In this document: positions 34,801-46,715 of the stretch, piece after piece
Numbering within the stretch: the stretch's first letter is position 1
How the letters are laid out: every line of letters starts with the position of its first letter
NCBI GenBank assembly: GCA_016748015.1
Contig: JAAOMT010000046.1
Span: 243,687 to 307,686, forward strand
Reading direction: 5' to 3'
DNA: 64,000 bases
Source: Geosiphon pyriformis
Lineage: Eukaryota > Glomeromycota > Glomeromycetes > Archaeosporales > Geosiphonaceae
The notes under the pieces: generated by a model
Seen by the model: the letters and a program-made list of their open reading frames with translations, nothing else
Told to the model about the DNA's origin: nothing
Database searches by the model: none
Position numbers and translations under genes: made by a program

Positions 34801-35955
34801 AACAGAAGCCAACTTTCAAAGAATATTGCTGAAAATAACATATGACTTAATAAAAACATAAGACAAAAAACAGCTAATAATATCCAAAAGTCACAAGCAA
34901 AACAAAAAAAACAACATAATAACCAGTTATTAGATAAACCAATTAAATTCAGAATTGAAAACAAAGTATTTTTATATTGTACCAAAGTAGAAAAACAATA
35001 AAATAAAAAATTTAATTTCAAATAAGACAAACCATTTTACATTAAAGAAATTCTAGGAAATAAAGCTTATAAATTAAGATGAGACAATAAAATTTTAGCT
35101 AAAGCAGCACATGGAAATCAACTAAAACTCTATCACAATATATTATTATTATTTACCAATAATTCTATAACTAAGAATATAATAAATACTAATTTAACCA
35201 GATAAAATTTTATGAAATTTAGAATTAATCATAATTATTAACACAAACACATCAAATTGATTTACCAGAATAGTATATAAGAACCAATACATATAACAAA
35301 AGCAAATAAAAAGATAGAAATTACTAATAATATTTACTCATTATTCCAACTAACCAAACATTAAAAACTAAACATAAAAATCACAATTAATTAACTAACA
35401 AACTCTTTAATATAAAGACACCAAAAGAAAATAGAAACTTTAATACAAAATACAACATAAAAAATATAAAAAACATAAAAATATAGTAAAAAATATAATA
35501 GCCAAGGTAAAAATATTTATAGAAACACCAAAGACAATAATATTATATAAGAAATTAACAAAAAAAATTAGAAATAATAGACACAACAATTTTCAAGAAA
35601 ATTTTGCTATTATTATTTGGAACAAAAAATCCATATTTAAAACTTATATACAGACAAAACAAGACAAATGTTCAATATAACAATATTACAATAACTTGAA
35701 CAATTTATGAGAAAAAACAATTTATTTACATAAACATGAACAATATATCAGTTACAAATAGGGTTTTAAGACTGTTTAGAAATACTACTACATCCAATAA
35801 TAAACATGGTAACTATCAACCAATTGGAAAAATTTACCAATACCCAATTTGAAAAATTGCAAACCAATATTGTCCAAGTAATTCTTAATAAAAAAGTTAT
35901 AAAGTTAATTCAAAAAAAAAATTTAGAAGATTTAAAAGATTTTAATAGAACTTAA

Positions 35956-36761
35956 TATTAAAAAAAAACATTATTTATAGAAAGTAAAATTATAATAATA
36001 AGTAAAATAACCAATCAGAAATAAGCATAATAAAAAAAAAAATTTCAGAATTCTTCTTAAAAAATTACAGGATTTTAAGAAATTTCATATAACATAAATT
36101 ATATATATATAATAAAAATATTAGAAGCAGAAAAAGTATTCAATTTAAACAGAATAATAACTAGCAATAACTATTTACTTTATTCCTTTTTTCAAAAAAT
36201 AGTTTTCTATGACTTAAAGTAAAATTACATTAATATAAATAAAAATATCTAATTATTATTAAATTCATATTATTATTACTTGATTAAAAATATTAATTAT
36301 TTCTATATTATTAGCACTCTATGTTAATAAAATTCAATACTTAACCACACTAAACCAATAGCTCTTGATTATGACTATTGACAGAATACTAATTTTTTAT
36401 TTTTTTTCTTATTTTGTTTTATTTTTTTTGTTTTATTTTTTTATTGTTTACTAATTGATTAAATGAATTAAGTATTAAGTATTTAACATCAAAAATAGTC
36501 TGATAAAAAACCTGGAAACAAGAGTAAAAATTTAAGGATAGCTTACTAAAAAGACACAACTGTTAAAATAAACCAACTACTATGCTGAAAAATAAAAATT
36601 TATAAAAGAAACCATCAATTAAATCTCTGTTCATTATACAAAGAACTTAACCAAAACCTTCAGACTTTAAAATCTTCAGAAATTACTAATATTACCAACT
36701 ATTGAGCACTAAGTTACAGATTTGTTATTTGTTTTAACACTTCAAATAATTATTTATAACA
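35956..36761 (+). repeat. 3' LTR of Gypsy G (family 2)
   Basis: About 806 bp, matching 57068-57890 along its length, e.g. CTTCAAATAATTAT near the end and CAAAAAATAGTTTTCTAT in the middle. Ends are inferred from the alignment of the two copies (T-rich TG...CA type). Confidence 0.72.
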
Positions 36762-37059
36762 ATGTCTATTTTAGTGATAGTATTTAATTGGCAGTAGTTA
36801 ATACAAAAACATAGAATTCTATTTTTTTAAATATGACTACAATTGAAAAAACTTATTTACTTTTGGTTTTTTGTATAAATCCAAGATTTTTTATCTGGTT
36901 TATTTTATTCTTAATAAACTTGTTATTGTGTTAATTGGATTAATAAAACTTTAAATGAATAGAATAAATTTTTCTAGTAATAATAGTATGTTATATTACA
37001 TAAGTACATTTAAGAGTATTTTTTTTTTTGAAATAATTAAGCTGTTTTTAGCCAACAGA

Positions 37060-38300
37060 TTTTCAATGTCTATTTTTATTTTTTCTGAGAAGAGTTTTTT
37101 TTGTTTTACAGCTAGTAATTGAATCTTAAATAGTTTATTTTCAAAAAACTTCTGTACTTTTTTTATTTTTTCTCTTGGTATTAGACTAATAAGTTCCTAA
37201 TTCTTGTAATAGATTAGACAAAATTTGTATTTATTATTTGAAGAATACAATAGTTTATTGCATCAATACTAGATACAAGAACTATACCACCAATAGCTGT
37301 ATTTGGCTTTTTTGTCAAGCTTTTTATCAAAAATTTTTCTAAGAATATTATAGTAAAGCCAGCAGATTAGTTTGTTATTTACAATGATTTTTTTTTTGCC
37401 AGCTTTAATATTATCTAGTGGCTTGTTATTACTAATAAAGATAGTGTAAACAAGTTTAGCAGTTTTTTTTTATTTTTTTTTATTTTCTTTTTTATTACTT
37501 TTTTTGTTATCTAATTCATCTAATTATTTTTTTTTGGGCTTTGCTTAGATACTAAAAGAGTTGTCTAATAATAATACTTAATCACAATAAGTTTTTTACC
37601 ATATTTGATATTTAATTCACAAAGTTTATAGTTAAGTAAGACTTTTGTTTTCTTAAGTCATTTATTGTTAACAATAATAGTGTATTTCTTAACTTCAAAA
37701 ACTTCTATATCAGTTTCAATACTAATATTATTAATATAAACAGAAATAGCTTTGGTTATATTCAAATCTTTTCTTTGTTATTATTTATATTGGTTATTAA
37801 TTAAGTAAAAAGTTCATTAATTTTTCTTCTAATTGTTTTAAGAAAATGTTTGTTAATAATATTTAACAGATAATGTACTGTTTAGAATCAAATTAATCAA
37901 ATAACTAGCCACTTAGGTTTTATAAATCAGAGAAATAACATTGTTATTATCAGTAAATTTAGTTTGATAAGAACATTTGTTAGTTTTTGGTGTTTTTTTT
38001 TTGGAATCAAGAATTTGTGAAGATTTTTTTTAAACTGTAAATAGATCATTAATTGACCAAAAATAATGTATACAGAAGTTTTTATGAAATTTTTAACAAC
38101 AAAATAGAGTCCAGATTTTTGTACTATCTTTGAAAGTTCCAACTTTAAAAGATTTTTATAAACTTTAGTCTTTAATAACTTATTGTTATTAGCAATAAAA
38201 ATTAAGGCTTTATTAGAATATAGAACAAAATCAATCTTGGCTTTTTTCTTTTTTCTTGTAAATTTAGAGAAGTTAATAGTCAATTCATCTATATTATGAT
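37060..38300 (-). pseudogene. Gypsy H: protease and linker
   Basis: Minus strand resembles family 1 protease: the block starting near FTRKKKKAKIDFVL (38265) and the region matching IIVGN...KK (about 37640-37690) are present but decayed. Broken. Confidence 0.7.
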
Positions 38301-38389
38301 TATTATTAATTAAGTTAAAAATAAAAAAAAAGTTTTTTTCTGATTGGCTTGCACTCTTACTCTTTAAAAATATATTTACTAATTTAAAA

Positions 38390-39950
38390 GCTAATAAACA
38401 GTGGTTTTTATTAAGAGATCTTCTCCAAAGAAATTAATGTTGGCATAATTAAGTCTTTGATTAGAAGTATTGTAGTTGTTAGATTTGTTGTTATGGTTAT
38501 TATTGTTTTTAAGAGCTAAAAAAAACAAAAAAAATTGTTGCAATCTTTTAAAAAATATTTAATCAATTTACAGCAATAATATATAAATAAATCATGATTT
38601 TGTTATCTTTAATAAAAAAATTGTTAAGGCTAATTAAAGTAAGATTTAAATCTAAGTCTTTAAGATTGCTAAGTTTCTTTGACTGTTTGGGCTAATAGTT
38701 TTAATAACTAAGCAAAATTGATTGTAAGTCTATCTATTAATTGTTTATTAAAATTTTGAGTTTAAACAGCAAAAAAAATAGCAGCCATTTATAGAACAGA
38801 AGCCATAATAAAAGCAGGAGCAAAAACTAAAAGTATAAATTCCAAATACATTCTTTAATTGTCTTTAATTCTTTGTATAAGTTTAATGATCATATTTATA
38901 ATAAAATTATTTTTTAGAATCAAGAAAGACCAAAAAACATAAGATAAATTAATTCCCAATTCTTTTGTAAAGAAATAAATTTTTTGTTCTTTTGTTTAAT
39001 TCCTTCCAAAATCTATTTATTTGATAAGCTTTTTTATTACTTTGGCATATTTAGTTACAACTTTATCAGAATCTTGAGTTTTTTTTTTAATTTTATACAC
39101 CATTTAGAAATCAAAATAGAAGTTCTAAATTTGTTTTTAAACTGAGTAGTAAAGAAAGTGTTTTTTTCTTTAATATTTGTTAATGTCTATCTAATAATTT
39201 TTTGGAGAGTATTAGCATCAGTTTTTGTGAAAACCAAGTAGCAGAAGAGTCTTAAAGATAGCCACTAACAATTTTGAACTTGTATTTTTTATTATATTAA
39301 TTGGTAATAACAGCTCTTTTAAAATTGTCTAACTATTTAATTAGATCTTATGTATTACCTTTAAATAAAAATAACAAAGTGTTGTTTCTTTGCCTTAAAG
39401 CAGTTTGTATACTTTAAAGAGCAGCTAAAATGTTTGCTTGCATGGAGTTAACAGTTATTAATTTAAAAATAGCTGTTTGTATAAAATGCTCTAATTTACT
39501 TAAGAAGAGATTATAAATAGAAGCAGTTTAGTAACTTTTTTCTTTTGTTTTAAAAAAAGTTTCAACTAATTGGTAGACAGCAATTCAGATGTAAATTTGA
39601 TAATTCAGGTATTCAAAATCAGAAAGCTGTTGTTCAAAAATTGTTGAGTATAAGAGCTGATTGATATTATTGTTTCTTTCTTTAAGAGTTTTTTCAAAGT
39701 AGACTTGATCAAAAAAATAGATTATATAGGCTGTATAAATTTTAGCTAAATATTCATTTAGAAATCAGTTTCAAAAATCTTGATATTGTTTACTGAATTG
39801 TTTTTTAATAGAAAAACAGATCAAATAGATTAAGCAAATCAAGCAAAAAAGCAAAAAATTGAGTTTAATAAAATCTAAATCATTTTTGTTGTGTATTATA
39901 AAGTGTTTTTTTAATTGTTATAACAGATATAAATAATTACTTATACAATA
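38390..39950 (-). pseudogene. Gypsy H: gag
   Basis: Minus-strand nucleotide similarity to gag of A to F over its length, including the region of the knuckle near 38570 and the start near 39940. No long reading remains. Confidence 0.7.
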
Positions 39951-39995
39951 AAAAAATAAGTGGATTTTAACAACCTTATAAAAGCACTATTTTTA

Positions 39996-40648
39996 TATTA
40001 TAAGTTTGAGTAATAAGCTAATAGATAGCAAAAAAAACAGGATTGTATAATAATGAAATAAATCAAAAAAAATTCAACTTTAAGAAGCAAATTAAATGAA
40101 TATGAATTCAATATATAAAATCAGTTTTATAAAATATCTCAATTATTATTCTTTTCAAAGGATAACAGAAAATTTGAAAATAAAAAAATAGTTTGTGCTA
40201 TTAACAAATAATAACATATTGATATAATTTTATGCTTTATATTAGCACTTTTAAAATTTAATATTAGATATTAAATGTGTTCTTTAGTTATGTTTTATTT
40301 AATAATTTTTAAATACTATAATTACATAAATCAGAAAAAAAATAAAAAAATACTAATAAGTAATCTTTTATCTTAAGATATTCAAATACTTAAAGGTAAG
40401 AAAAAAGAAATAAGTGATATAAGAAAGATTGAGATAATAGTTGTTATTTTATTTCTTTTATTTTTTATATTCAATTATGTTTTTCTATAACTAAAAAACT
40501 CATTGCTTATATAGTTATTGAAAGTAGTTAATAATCAAATTAATAATTAGATTAATAATTACTATCTAAAAATAGAGTGACTAATTATATAATATTAGTG
40601 GCTAATACATGTAATAACTAATAAAAACTATGGTTTTTAACTATAACA
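39996..40648 (-). repeat. 5' LTR of Gypsy H
   Basis: 653 bp, decayed TGTTA...TAACA ends; few 12-bp repeat units remain (about 40525-40565). Confidence 0.75.
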
Positions 40649-41880
40649 ATAGAATAATAACAAATTTTGGCTTTTTAAATAACTACAAAATACATGATAG
40701 GCTAGATCAAAATGAAATTTTCTTACTATTTTTTTGGAAAATTTATTATAATCTCTTATTATATAAGATAAAAAAACAGAAACATTTGTGTAAATACTAA
40801 ATTAACACTAATTTTGTGATAAAAACAGACAAAATAGAAGTTAATAGAGAAAAAACTTTTTTTTTTATAATAAATGTTTTTATTAATAACACAATTTAAA
40901 TAAAAAATAGTTAGGCTTCAATACAATACATTTTGAATTTGGTTAATTAATTTTTTAAGATTAATAATATTTATATTAACAATAACAAAATAGTTGTAAT
41001 TTCTATTAACCAAAAGATTGCAAATGTTTAATTACACATTAATAACCAGCTAATTTCTATTGTTAAGCATAAAAAATTTTATGCAAGGAATTTGTTTTTA
41101 GAAACTAAGTTAATAAGACAGTATTGATATTTAATAATAAAAAAAAGACAGTATTGATAGTAATTAATTTTATTTGCTATCTGATTAAAAAACATTATAG
41201 TAAATTATGAAAATTTAGTTTAAAATACAGAGTAAATATAAAAAAAAGTGGCTTAATTAATAATATAGAAATGTTATTTAAGATATATAGTGGCTTATCT
41301 AGTTTTTTGTTAATAGAAATAGTTTATTTACTTAATATTATTAAGTTTTTTGCTATTAATTTTAAATTGTACAAAGTTTTTTTTTTTTTTTGGGTTTGAA
41401 TAATGGTTTAAAAATTAGTGTAAATATATAATATAATTTTAATTGACATAAATAGTCAGTTATATATAGTAAGCACATAAGTTATATTTAGTTAGGACTA
41501 CTTGATTTGTTTATATATATTAAATAATAGTTAAGCTATACTTATTAAATAAAAAACAAAAAAAAAACAATTAAAATATTAAAATTAATCTCTTATTTTT
41601 TTAAGAAACTGCTAATAAATAGTTTAAAAATGTAATTGACTTAGTTTTTAATAATTTTAAATTAATTAAAATTTTTAAAAATGGTTTTTTTGAATAAATT
41701 TGTTTTTGTAGTTTTAATATAATTTAGTTTAATTGGATTTGTGTTTAATTATATTTAGAAAATACACAAATTATGTTTAATTTAGGGTCATATTGTATTA
41801 AATAGTAATTGGGCTTTACACATTAATTATTAATAATAATAATATCATAAAATTCTTAGTAATTTATAATATTAATAAAC
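40649..41880. other. AT-rich interval, no gene seen
   Basis: Very A/T-rich sequence with no recognisable coding frame, LTR or RNA gene. It separates the element cluster from the host-gene island. It may be old decayed repeat DNA. Confidence 0.6.
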
Positions 41881-41882
41881 AA

Positions 41883-41904
41883 ATTGGTGATCCAATTGGC
41901 CAAT
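41883..41904 (+). promoter_or_regulatory. CCAAT/ATTGG cluster upstream of the PPR gene
   Basis: Within 22 bases there are CCAAT at 41892-41896 and 41900-41904 and ATTGG at 41883-41887 and 41895-41899, about 90-110 bases before the ATG at 41994. CCAAT boxes are bound by the HAP/NF-Y complex in fungi, which often regulates mitochondrial genes. Clustering in otherwise A/T-only DNA is notable; function is inferred. Confidence 0.5.
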
Positions 41905-41993
41905 GGAAATGTTTAATCATGAGTCATTTGTGATCCTAATATTCTATTGGGTCAAGATTTTCATATACTATTACAATTAACCTCATTTTTACG

Positions 41994-44867
41994 ATGGAAA
42001 CAATGTATTTCAATCCTTTCTTAAACACTTGCCTTCGCAGTCGATTATTATGGAAACCTGCCACCAGTTTTATCAGTACGATATCTTCTCACTCTCACAA
42101 GGCCATCAAAAAAGGGTATTGAGTTTTAACGTCTTTTCAGTCATTATCCTGAAGAAACCTTATATTTTTTGGCCATTTTTCTAGAGGATTAAAAAAAATC
42201 ACGTCGATTTTGGACAAAGAGATTAAAGAATTAGAAGCAAAGCTCGAGACTCATGACAAGCAAAGATCTACCCAGGTATCTTGCTCACAGTGGTCTAACT
42301 TCTCTGATTGTAATTTAAATACCATTTGCAACTTCAACAGTACGCTGACCTTCAACATTCATACTCATAATATTTAATCTTACCGTAAAGTTAGGCCTAT
42401 TATAAGCCATTTTCTGAAGTTGATTATATGCAAATCTATGACGCATTGTCCGTACCTCTTTCTCCACAACCAAAGAGCCCCAAGCTTGCCTCAATACGTG
42501 ATAAATATAAAATTTCTTCCTCTGGAGGACAAAACTTTACACTTGAGTTAGAAACGCCGCCATTTGAAACGAATTCTGAAACTGGGGAGCACTCAAAAAC
42601 TTTAATATCAATCGAGGATATCAAGGCGTTAGCTAATTCAAAAGAAAACAACCCTTCTTTAAAATCATATTCACTTGACCTTTTATTATTTAATAAAATA
42701 CTGACTAACTGCGTAGGTAAACAATTTGTCAAATTTCTGGTTTCTTAATACTAATGACTCCTATTATTGGATTAAAATAGGTTAAAAAAAAAGATATCAA
42801 CGCCACAGAAGAAATCCTGAAATTAATGGAGGTAAGCATATTTTTAAAAATTGGCTGCACAATAACGCCCCGGTCTCACATCTTATTTATAGAAATTTTC
42901 CATCTCCCCTGATGTTCGGACCTACGAGCACCTTATTGATCTATATTCCAGAGTTGGTGATTTAAACAAGGCAGTGTTGGCCTTTAACTTAATCGAGTCA
43001 AGTAAGTTACAATCTTTTCGCATATCACAATTTTACTTTTTCTGGCTATAAACTTCATACTCTCATAATTAGATGGATTAAAACCAACGATATTTGCATA
43101 CCATTATCTGATAAGAGCTTATTGTAATAATAACCATCTTATTGATGCCTTCAAAGTTTACGAGAAAATTAAAACCTCACGCTTAATCCCGACTCAGGCA
43201 ATTATTTTATTAGTTATAGCAAAACTCACAATAAGAAATGAATCACTTATTTCTATATTCGCATTCTTGTCTTCCAAAGCCCATTTATACTACCCTTATT
43301 AAAGGATGTATCGATCGGCGAGAGATGGCGCTTGCTTGGAAAACATTCGATTATATGCGGCTGGAAATCTGTGAACCTGATGAAGTTACGTATAGCTTAA
43401 TGATCCACGCTTGTGCTAAGGTGTGAAACCGTTTAATTTGATTCTTAATTCAGATACCATTTTTTCTTCTCACAAGACTACTAACGTACTTAGTCCCAAG
43501 AAGTCGAACGGGCTTTTGATTTATTTCAAGAAATGACGGAAAAAGGATTATCACCGACCGACGTCACATTCAATTCCTTATTAAATGCTTGCGCATTGCG
43601 AAAAGATATCCTTAGAATCCCAGTTATTCGTTTTTATCTCATCTTGCAAGGAACATTCTTAACATTTTGGCACAACACATTATTATAATGAGGCTTTTAC
43701 CTTGTTGGAACAAATGGAAGAGCATGGGTTTCAAGCTGATCAGATTACGTATAACACTTTGATCTTTGCTTGCTCAAAGCAAGGAGATTTGGCGACTGCA
43801 AGGAAGTTATTAAAGAGAATGATGGAAAGGTAGGCTTATGCGAAAATCCTACAACGTCAATGTTTGACTAATCAACCTTCCCTCCATTAGTACGGAAAAA
43901 CAGCCCGAATTGGCCCCTAACGTGGTTTCATACGTTAATATGTTTTGGGTATACTCGTCATACAAGCCAGCAGGACATTCACGCAGATTGGACGACAGTG
44001 CCCAGCATTTTGAATCATCCACCCGATCAATCACCGGATTTAAAAGTGATATAAATCCAATTTACAGAGAGGATTCTTTAAATGCCCACGCCAAAACAGA
44101 CCCTTTTTTGCCTTACCACCCAGAGACAGATAATCAAGCCTTTATTGAGGCTAAAATGATTTTTGATTATATTGTGCACAATGCAAATCGTTCCTTAAAT
44201 AGAGAAACGGTGATGCAGAATCAAAATATAGTCACCATAACCCCATTTCTAATTGATGCCTATCTTAACGTGGTTGTCCGAAAAGGCGATTTCCAAACAG
44301 CAGTTTCAGTGTATACCGATGTCTTCTCCAATTTCAAGCTTGAGCACACAGGGTGGACATTCATCGCAATGTTGAGAGCTTGTTTCCGCCATAGACGGCT
44401 TGATGATGCTTCCCGAATATGGAAGGATTGGATAATTTGGTGGAAAGAACAAAGTACAATGTATCAGAATATTGATACTCACAAGAGAGAGATAAAATTT
44501 AAAGCCATCGGACATACAATTGATGTACGGTACCAAGCATATCGTTCCATGATCAATACTTTAGCGAGGTAACTTGAACTTATACATGTATAAATTATCT
44601 GAATACAATTAAATCTCATCCTCCGAATGTTTTTCCTTTATTAGATGCGATGAGGTACCTGGAGCCATAAAACTGCTAATAAGATTGGGACAAAGCGGAA
44701 CCCCAAAGTTTTCAGATTTTTATCCTTTATACCATAAATGTATCCAAAAAGAGGATAAGGAAGCAATGAATCGATTGTTAATTGTATGTGCTGAACCAAA
44801 GACCAAGTTAGATGAGGTCAATCGTTTATTACTCCGAAAATGGAATGGCGGAACAAAATTTCGCTAA
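41994..44867 (+). CDS. Mitochondrial-type pentatricopeptide-repeat (PPR) protein, 11 exons
   Basis: Predicted 711-residue protein. Exons: 41994-42115, 42185-42275, 42395-42712, 42781-42831, 42893-43001, 43073-43212, 43280-43420, 43494-43605, 43679-43829, 43891-44568, 44645-44867; phases agree throughout. Residues 1-40 look like a mitochondrial presequence (Arg/Ser-rich, FLNTCLRSRLLWKPATSF). PPR units follow from about residue 200: VRTYEHLIDLYSRVGDLNKA, FAYHYLIRAYCNNNHLIDAF, YTTLIKGCIDRREMALAW, VTYSLMIHACAK joined to SQEVERAFDLFQEM, VTFNSLLNACALRKDYYNEA and ITYNTLIFACSKQGDLATAR, with one or two more near residues 520-590. PPR proteins bind organelle RNA, acting in processing, stability or translation. 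The intron at 43606-43678 is AT-AC. The 43213-43279 intron (gtta...aaag) is the least certain junction; without an intron there the frame would break. No specific fungal orthologue was assigned. Confidence 0.87.
43606..43678 (+). other. U12-type AT-AC intron in the PPR gene
   Basis: 73-base intron starting ATATCCTTAG, an exact match to the minor-spliceosome 5' consensus ATATCCTT, with branch-site-like TTCTTAAC at 43656-43663 and ending CAC at 43678, about 16 bases later. Removing it joins codon G|AT and gives ...NACALRKDYYNEAFTLLEQ, an unbroken PPR motif. No GT-AG or GC-AG choice in this stretch restores the frame, because reading straight through meets a stop and no usable AG precedes the downstream frame. 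Confidence 0.85.
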
Positions 44868-45029
44868 GGAGGCCGAGAAAAAAATGTTAGTTTTAAAATA
44901 TCCGTCACTGTATATAATTTATAAGAGAATGTTCAACTACCATTCATAAGTCGTTGCTAATTTATTGACTATCGTTTTTGAGGAGTACTCTTGGTTTTAT
45001 AAAAAGCTCGGTATTCTTACAAGCCCTTA
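44868..45029. other. Convergent spacer between the two host genes
   Basis: 162 bases between the stop codons of the plus-strand PPR gene and the minus-strand MAPEG gene. A/T-rich, with ATAATTTATAAG-type and ATAATAAAA sequences that could serve as 3' end signals for both transcripts. Confidence 0.5.
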
Positions 45030-45625
45030 TTAGGGCATAATATAATAAAAACCATTTATAAGAGCCGATAATATCAATGGACCAAACGTTAATGCCATTC
45101 CGACAGGGCGCCATACATTAACCCCTTGATTTTTAGAAAAAGAAATCTCCGAATGCACCACTCTTCCAGCTAATGAAGTTATGCAAATTCCATGTAAAAC
45201 AGAAGAAGAAAGGTGATTGTTGATTTCAACAAAAAAAAGTAGTAATAAAGTGAATGGTACGTATTCAACAAAATTGGCGTGAGCGCGGACCTTGCGCTGA
45301 ACTTCGTGAAATCCCGCGAGATTGAGGGGACGACAGCTCAAGTGAGGCTTTTGGATCGCCTTGCCTTGGTCATTGGAGCTTAGGCTCGATTGTGTTTTCC
45401 ACCGTTCCAGCTCGATAAAAGCTAAATATTCAAGCGTGCTGAAAGAATTATAATTTATTAATGCCGTATACCAGAGACTCGCAAATATAACTTTTTTCGA
45501 ATTTTAACCCACCCATCCCCAAGCGGAACATAAAACCTGCGCCTTGCTTTAATCACTCGAACACTTAAAACAAAATAATAAATCGCGAATATGCAAGAGT
45601 AAAATGGTACAAGATGAGACTCCAT
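45030..45625 (-). CDS. MAPEG-family membrane protein (microsomal GST-like)
   Basis: Two exons on minus: 45625-45513 and 45438-45030, separated by a 74-base GT-AG intron; predicted 173 residues. Four hydrophobic segments are visible (about residues 8-25, 97-112, 117-132, 149-171). Family signature: VRAHANFVEYVPF (88-100), matching the conserved R-A-H-x-N-x-x-E-Y block of MAPEG proteins, and VPLGDG (33-38) just before it in the family. MAPEG members are small integral-membrane enzymes of eicosanoid and glutathione metabolism; the bacterial and fungal relatives often have unknown substrates. About 45 residues separate VPLGDG from VRAHAN, longer than the short linker usual in the family. A 66-base phase-compatible intron (gtgg...tgag, about 45395-45330) could remove part of it, so exon 2 may be split. 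Confidence 0.8.
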
Positions 45626-45699
45626 AATACTAACAATTCAATATTGAGGTTGCAATGTATTAAAATTAAAAAATTTAATTTGGGCCAACCCATATTAAT

Positions 45700-45704
45700 A
45701 TTGG
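45700..45704 (-). promoter_or_regulatory. CCAAT box upstream of MAPEG gene
   Basis: CCAAT on the minus strand about 75 bases upstream of the ATG at 45625, the usual distance for a fungal CCAAT box. One short motif in A/T-rich DNA, so moderate support only. Confidence 0.35.
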
Positions 45705-46711
45705 TGCATTATTTAAATAGAAACTGAATTTTGAAGTCTTGCTGCTTTAGTAAAAGATACTTTGTAATTTGGTATGTTTTTCAATTCTGAAGATTCAGCA
45801 TTTATATTTTTCAAATCACCTATTTGATAAAAAAAAATTAAAACTTCAGACATCTGAGATAATACCAGTTTGATTTATTCTTGAAATATGAATTTGTCCA
45901 TAGCTTTAACCTAAAAAGATAATTAGTGTTTTTTGTTTAATTGTTTAATCAATTTTACATTTTACAAAACTTATTATATAGCCAATTTGTGTAACTTTTT
46001 TTTGTGTTATTTGAATTTACTGCAAATTAAATTTGTTATCAAAATTTACAAATAATAGAAATGAAAACAATTACTTTTTTTTGTTTTTTTGCTTTAATTC
46101 CAATATTATAAAAATTTAAGCTTTATAAACTTATTATAAATAAATAATAAAAAATAAATGTTTTAAAAAAAGATAGTTTTAAAAACAAATAATTTAAAAA
46201 GTTATTATTTTTATAAATAAAGTACAAAAAGTTAACTTACCAAAATTTTTAAAACAAATTTTAAAAAAATATAACTATTATATTATTAAAAATTTTTAAA
46301 TACAATAATTTAATAAAAACATTAATAATTTTTTAACAAATTAAATAATAAATTTATTTTTATATTAAAAAAATACTTAATAAAAAAAATACAATTTAAA
46401 ACAATAAATTTTATTTTAAATATAATTAATATACATAAAAATTTTTTTAAAAATGTTATTTTTAAAAAAAGTTTTTTGTCTTTATTATAATTTTTAATAT
46501 TTAATTTAATAAAACCAAATTTTTTGTGTTTAATTTTAAGTTTATTAATATTATTAATAAAAAAATAAAAAAATATATTTATATAAAATAATATTATTGT
46601 TTATTTTAAATTTAATAGTAATCTTGACTATAATTTTAATTTTTAAAAACATTAATTTAAATTAAACTAAGTTGAATATGTTTTTATATACTAATTGTAA
46701 AATATTTAGTC
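45705..46711. other. AT-rich interval, no gene seen
   Basis: Extremely A/T-rich with no open frame, LTR or RNA gene recognisable; ends at the left target duplication of element I. Confidence 0.6.
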
Positions 46712-46715
46712 ATAT

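Larger units (their letters stand above)
33936..36761 (+). mobile_element. Gypsy family 2, copy G (3' half)
   Basis: Plus-strand fossil of a second Gypsy family: integrase (about 34080-34800), a further poorly recognisable 3' region (34800-35955) and a 3' LTR (35956-36761). Its start resembles the sequence at the end of the window (about 63940-64000) in copy J. Very A/T-rich and heavily broken. The right edge lies in the RT region of family 1 copy H, so G was inserted into H. Confidence 0.75.
36762..40648 (-). mobile_element. Gypsy family 1, copy H (5' part)
   Basis: Minus-strand fossil beginning inside RT, with linker, protease (37060-38300), gag (about 38390-39950) and 5' LTR (39996-40648). 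Strongly A/T-drifted compared with A to E; recognisable reading is short (e.g. 37927-38283). This is the outermost layer on the left cluster. Broken very heavily. Confidence 0.8.

Noticed and set aside
42341-42378. A small extra exon inside intron 2 of the PPR gene (after CAACAG at 42340)
   Set aside because: In the required phase it meets a stop within ten codons, and the 42275/42395 junction is already in phase without it.
42276-42394. A second U12-type intron (GTATCTT start)
   Set aside because: The 5' site departs from GTATCCTT and no good TTCCTTAAC branch site precedes the AG; an ordinary GT-AG intron is enough.
43213-43279. A frameshift making the PPR gene a pseudogene
   Set aside because: A 67-base intron of normal size with GT start and AAG end restores the frame and gives a good PPR motif, although the AAG acceptor is weak.
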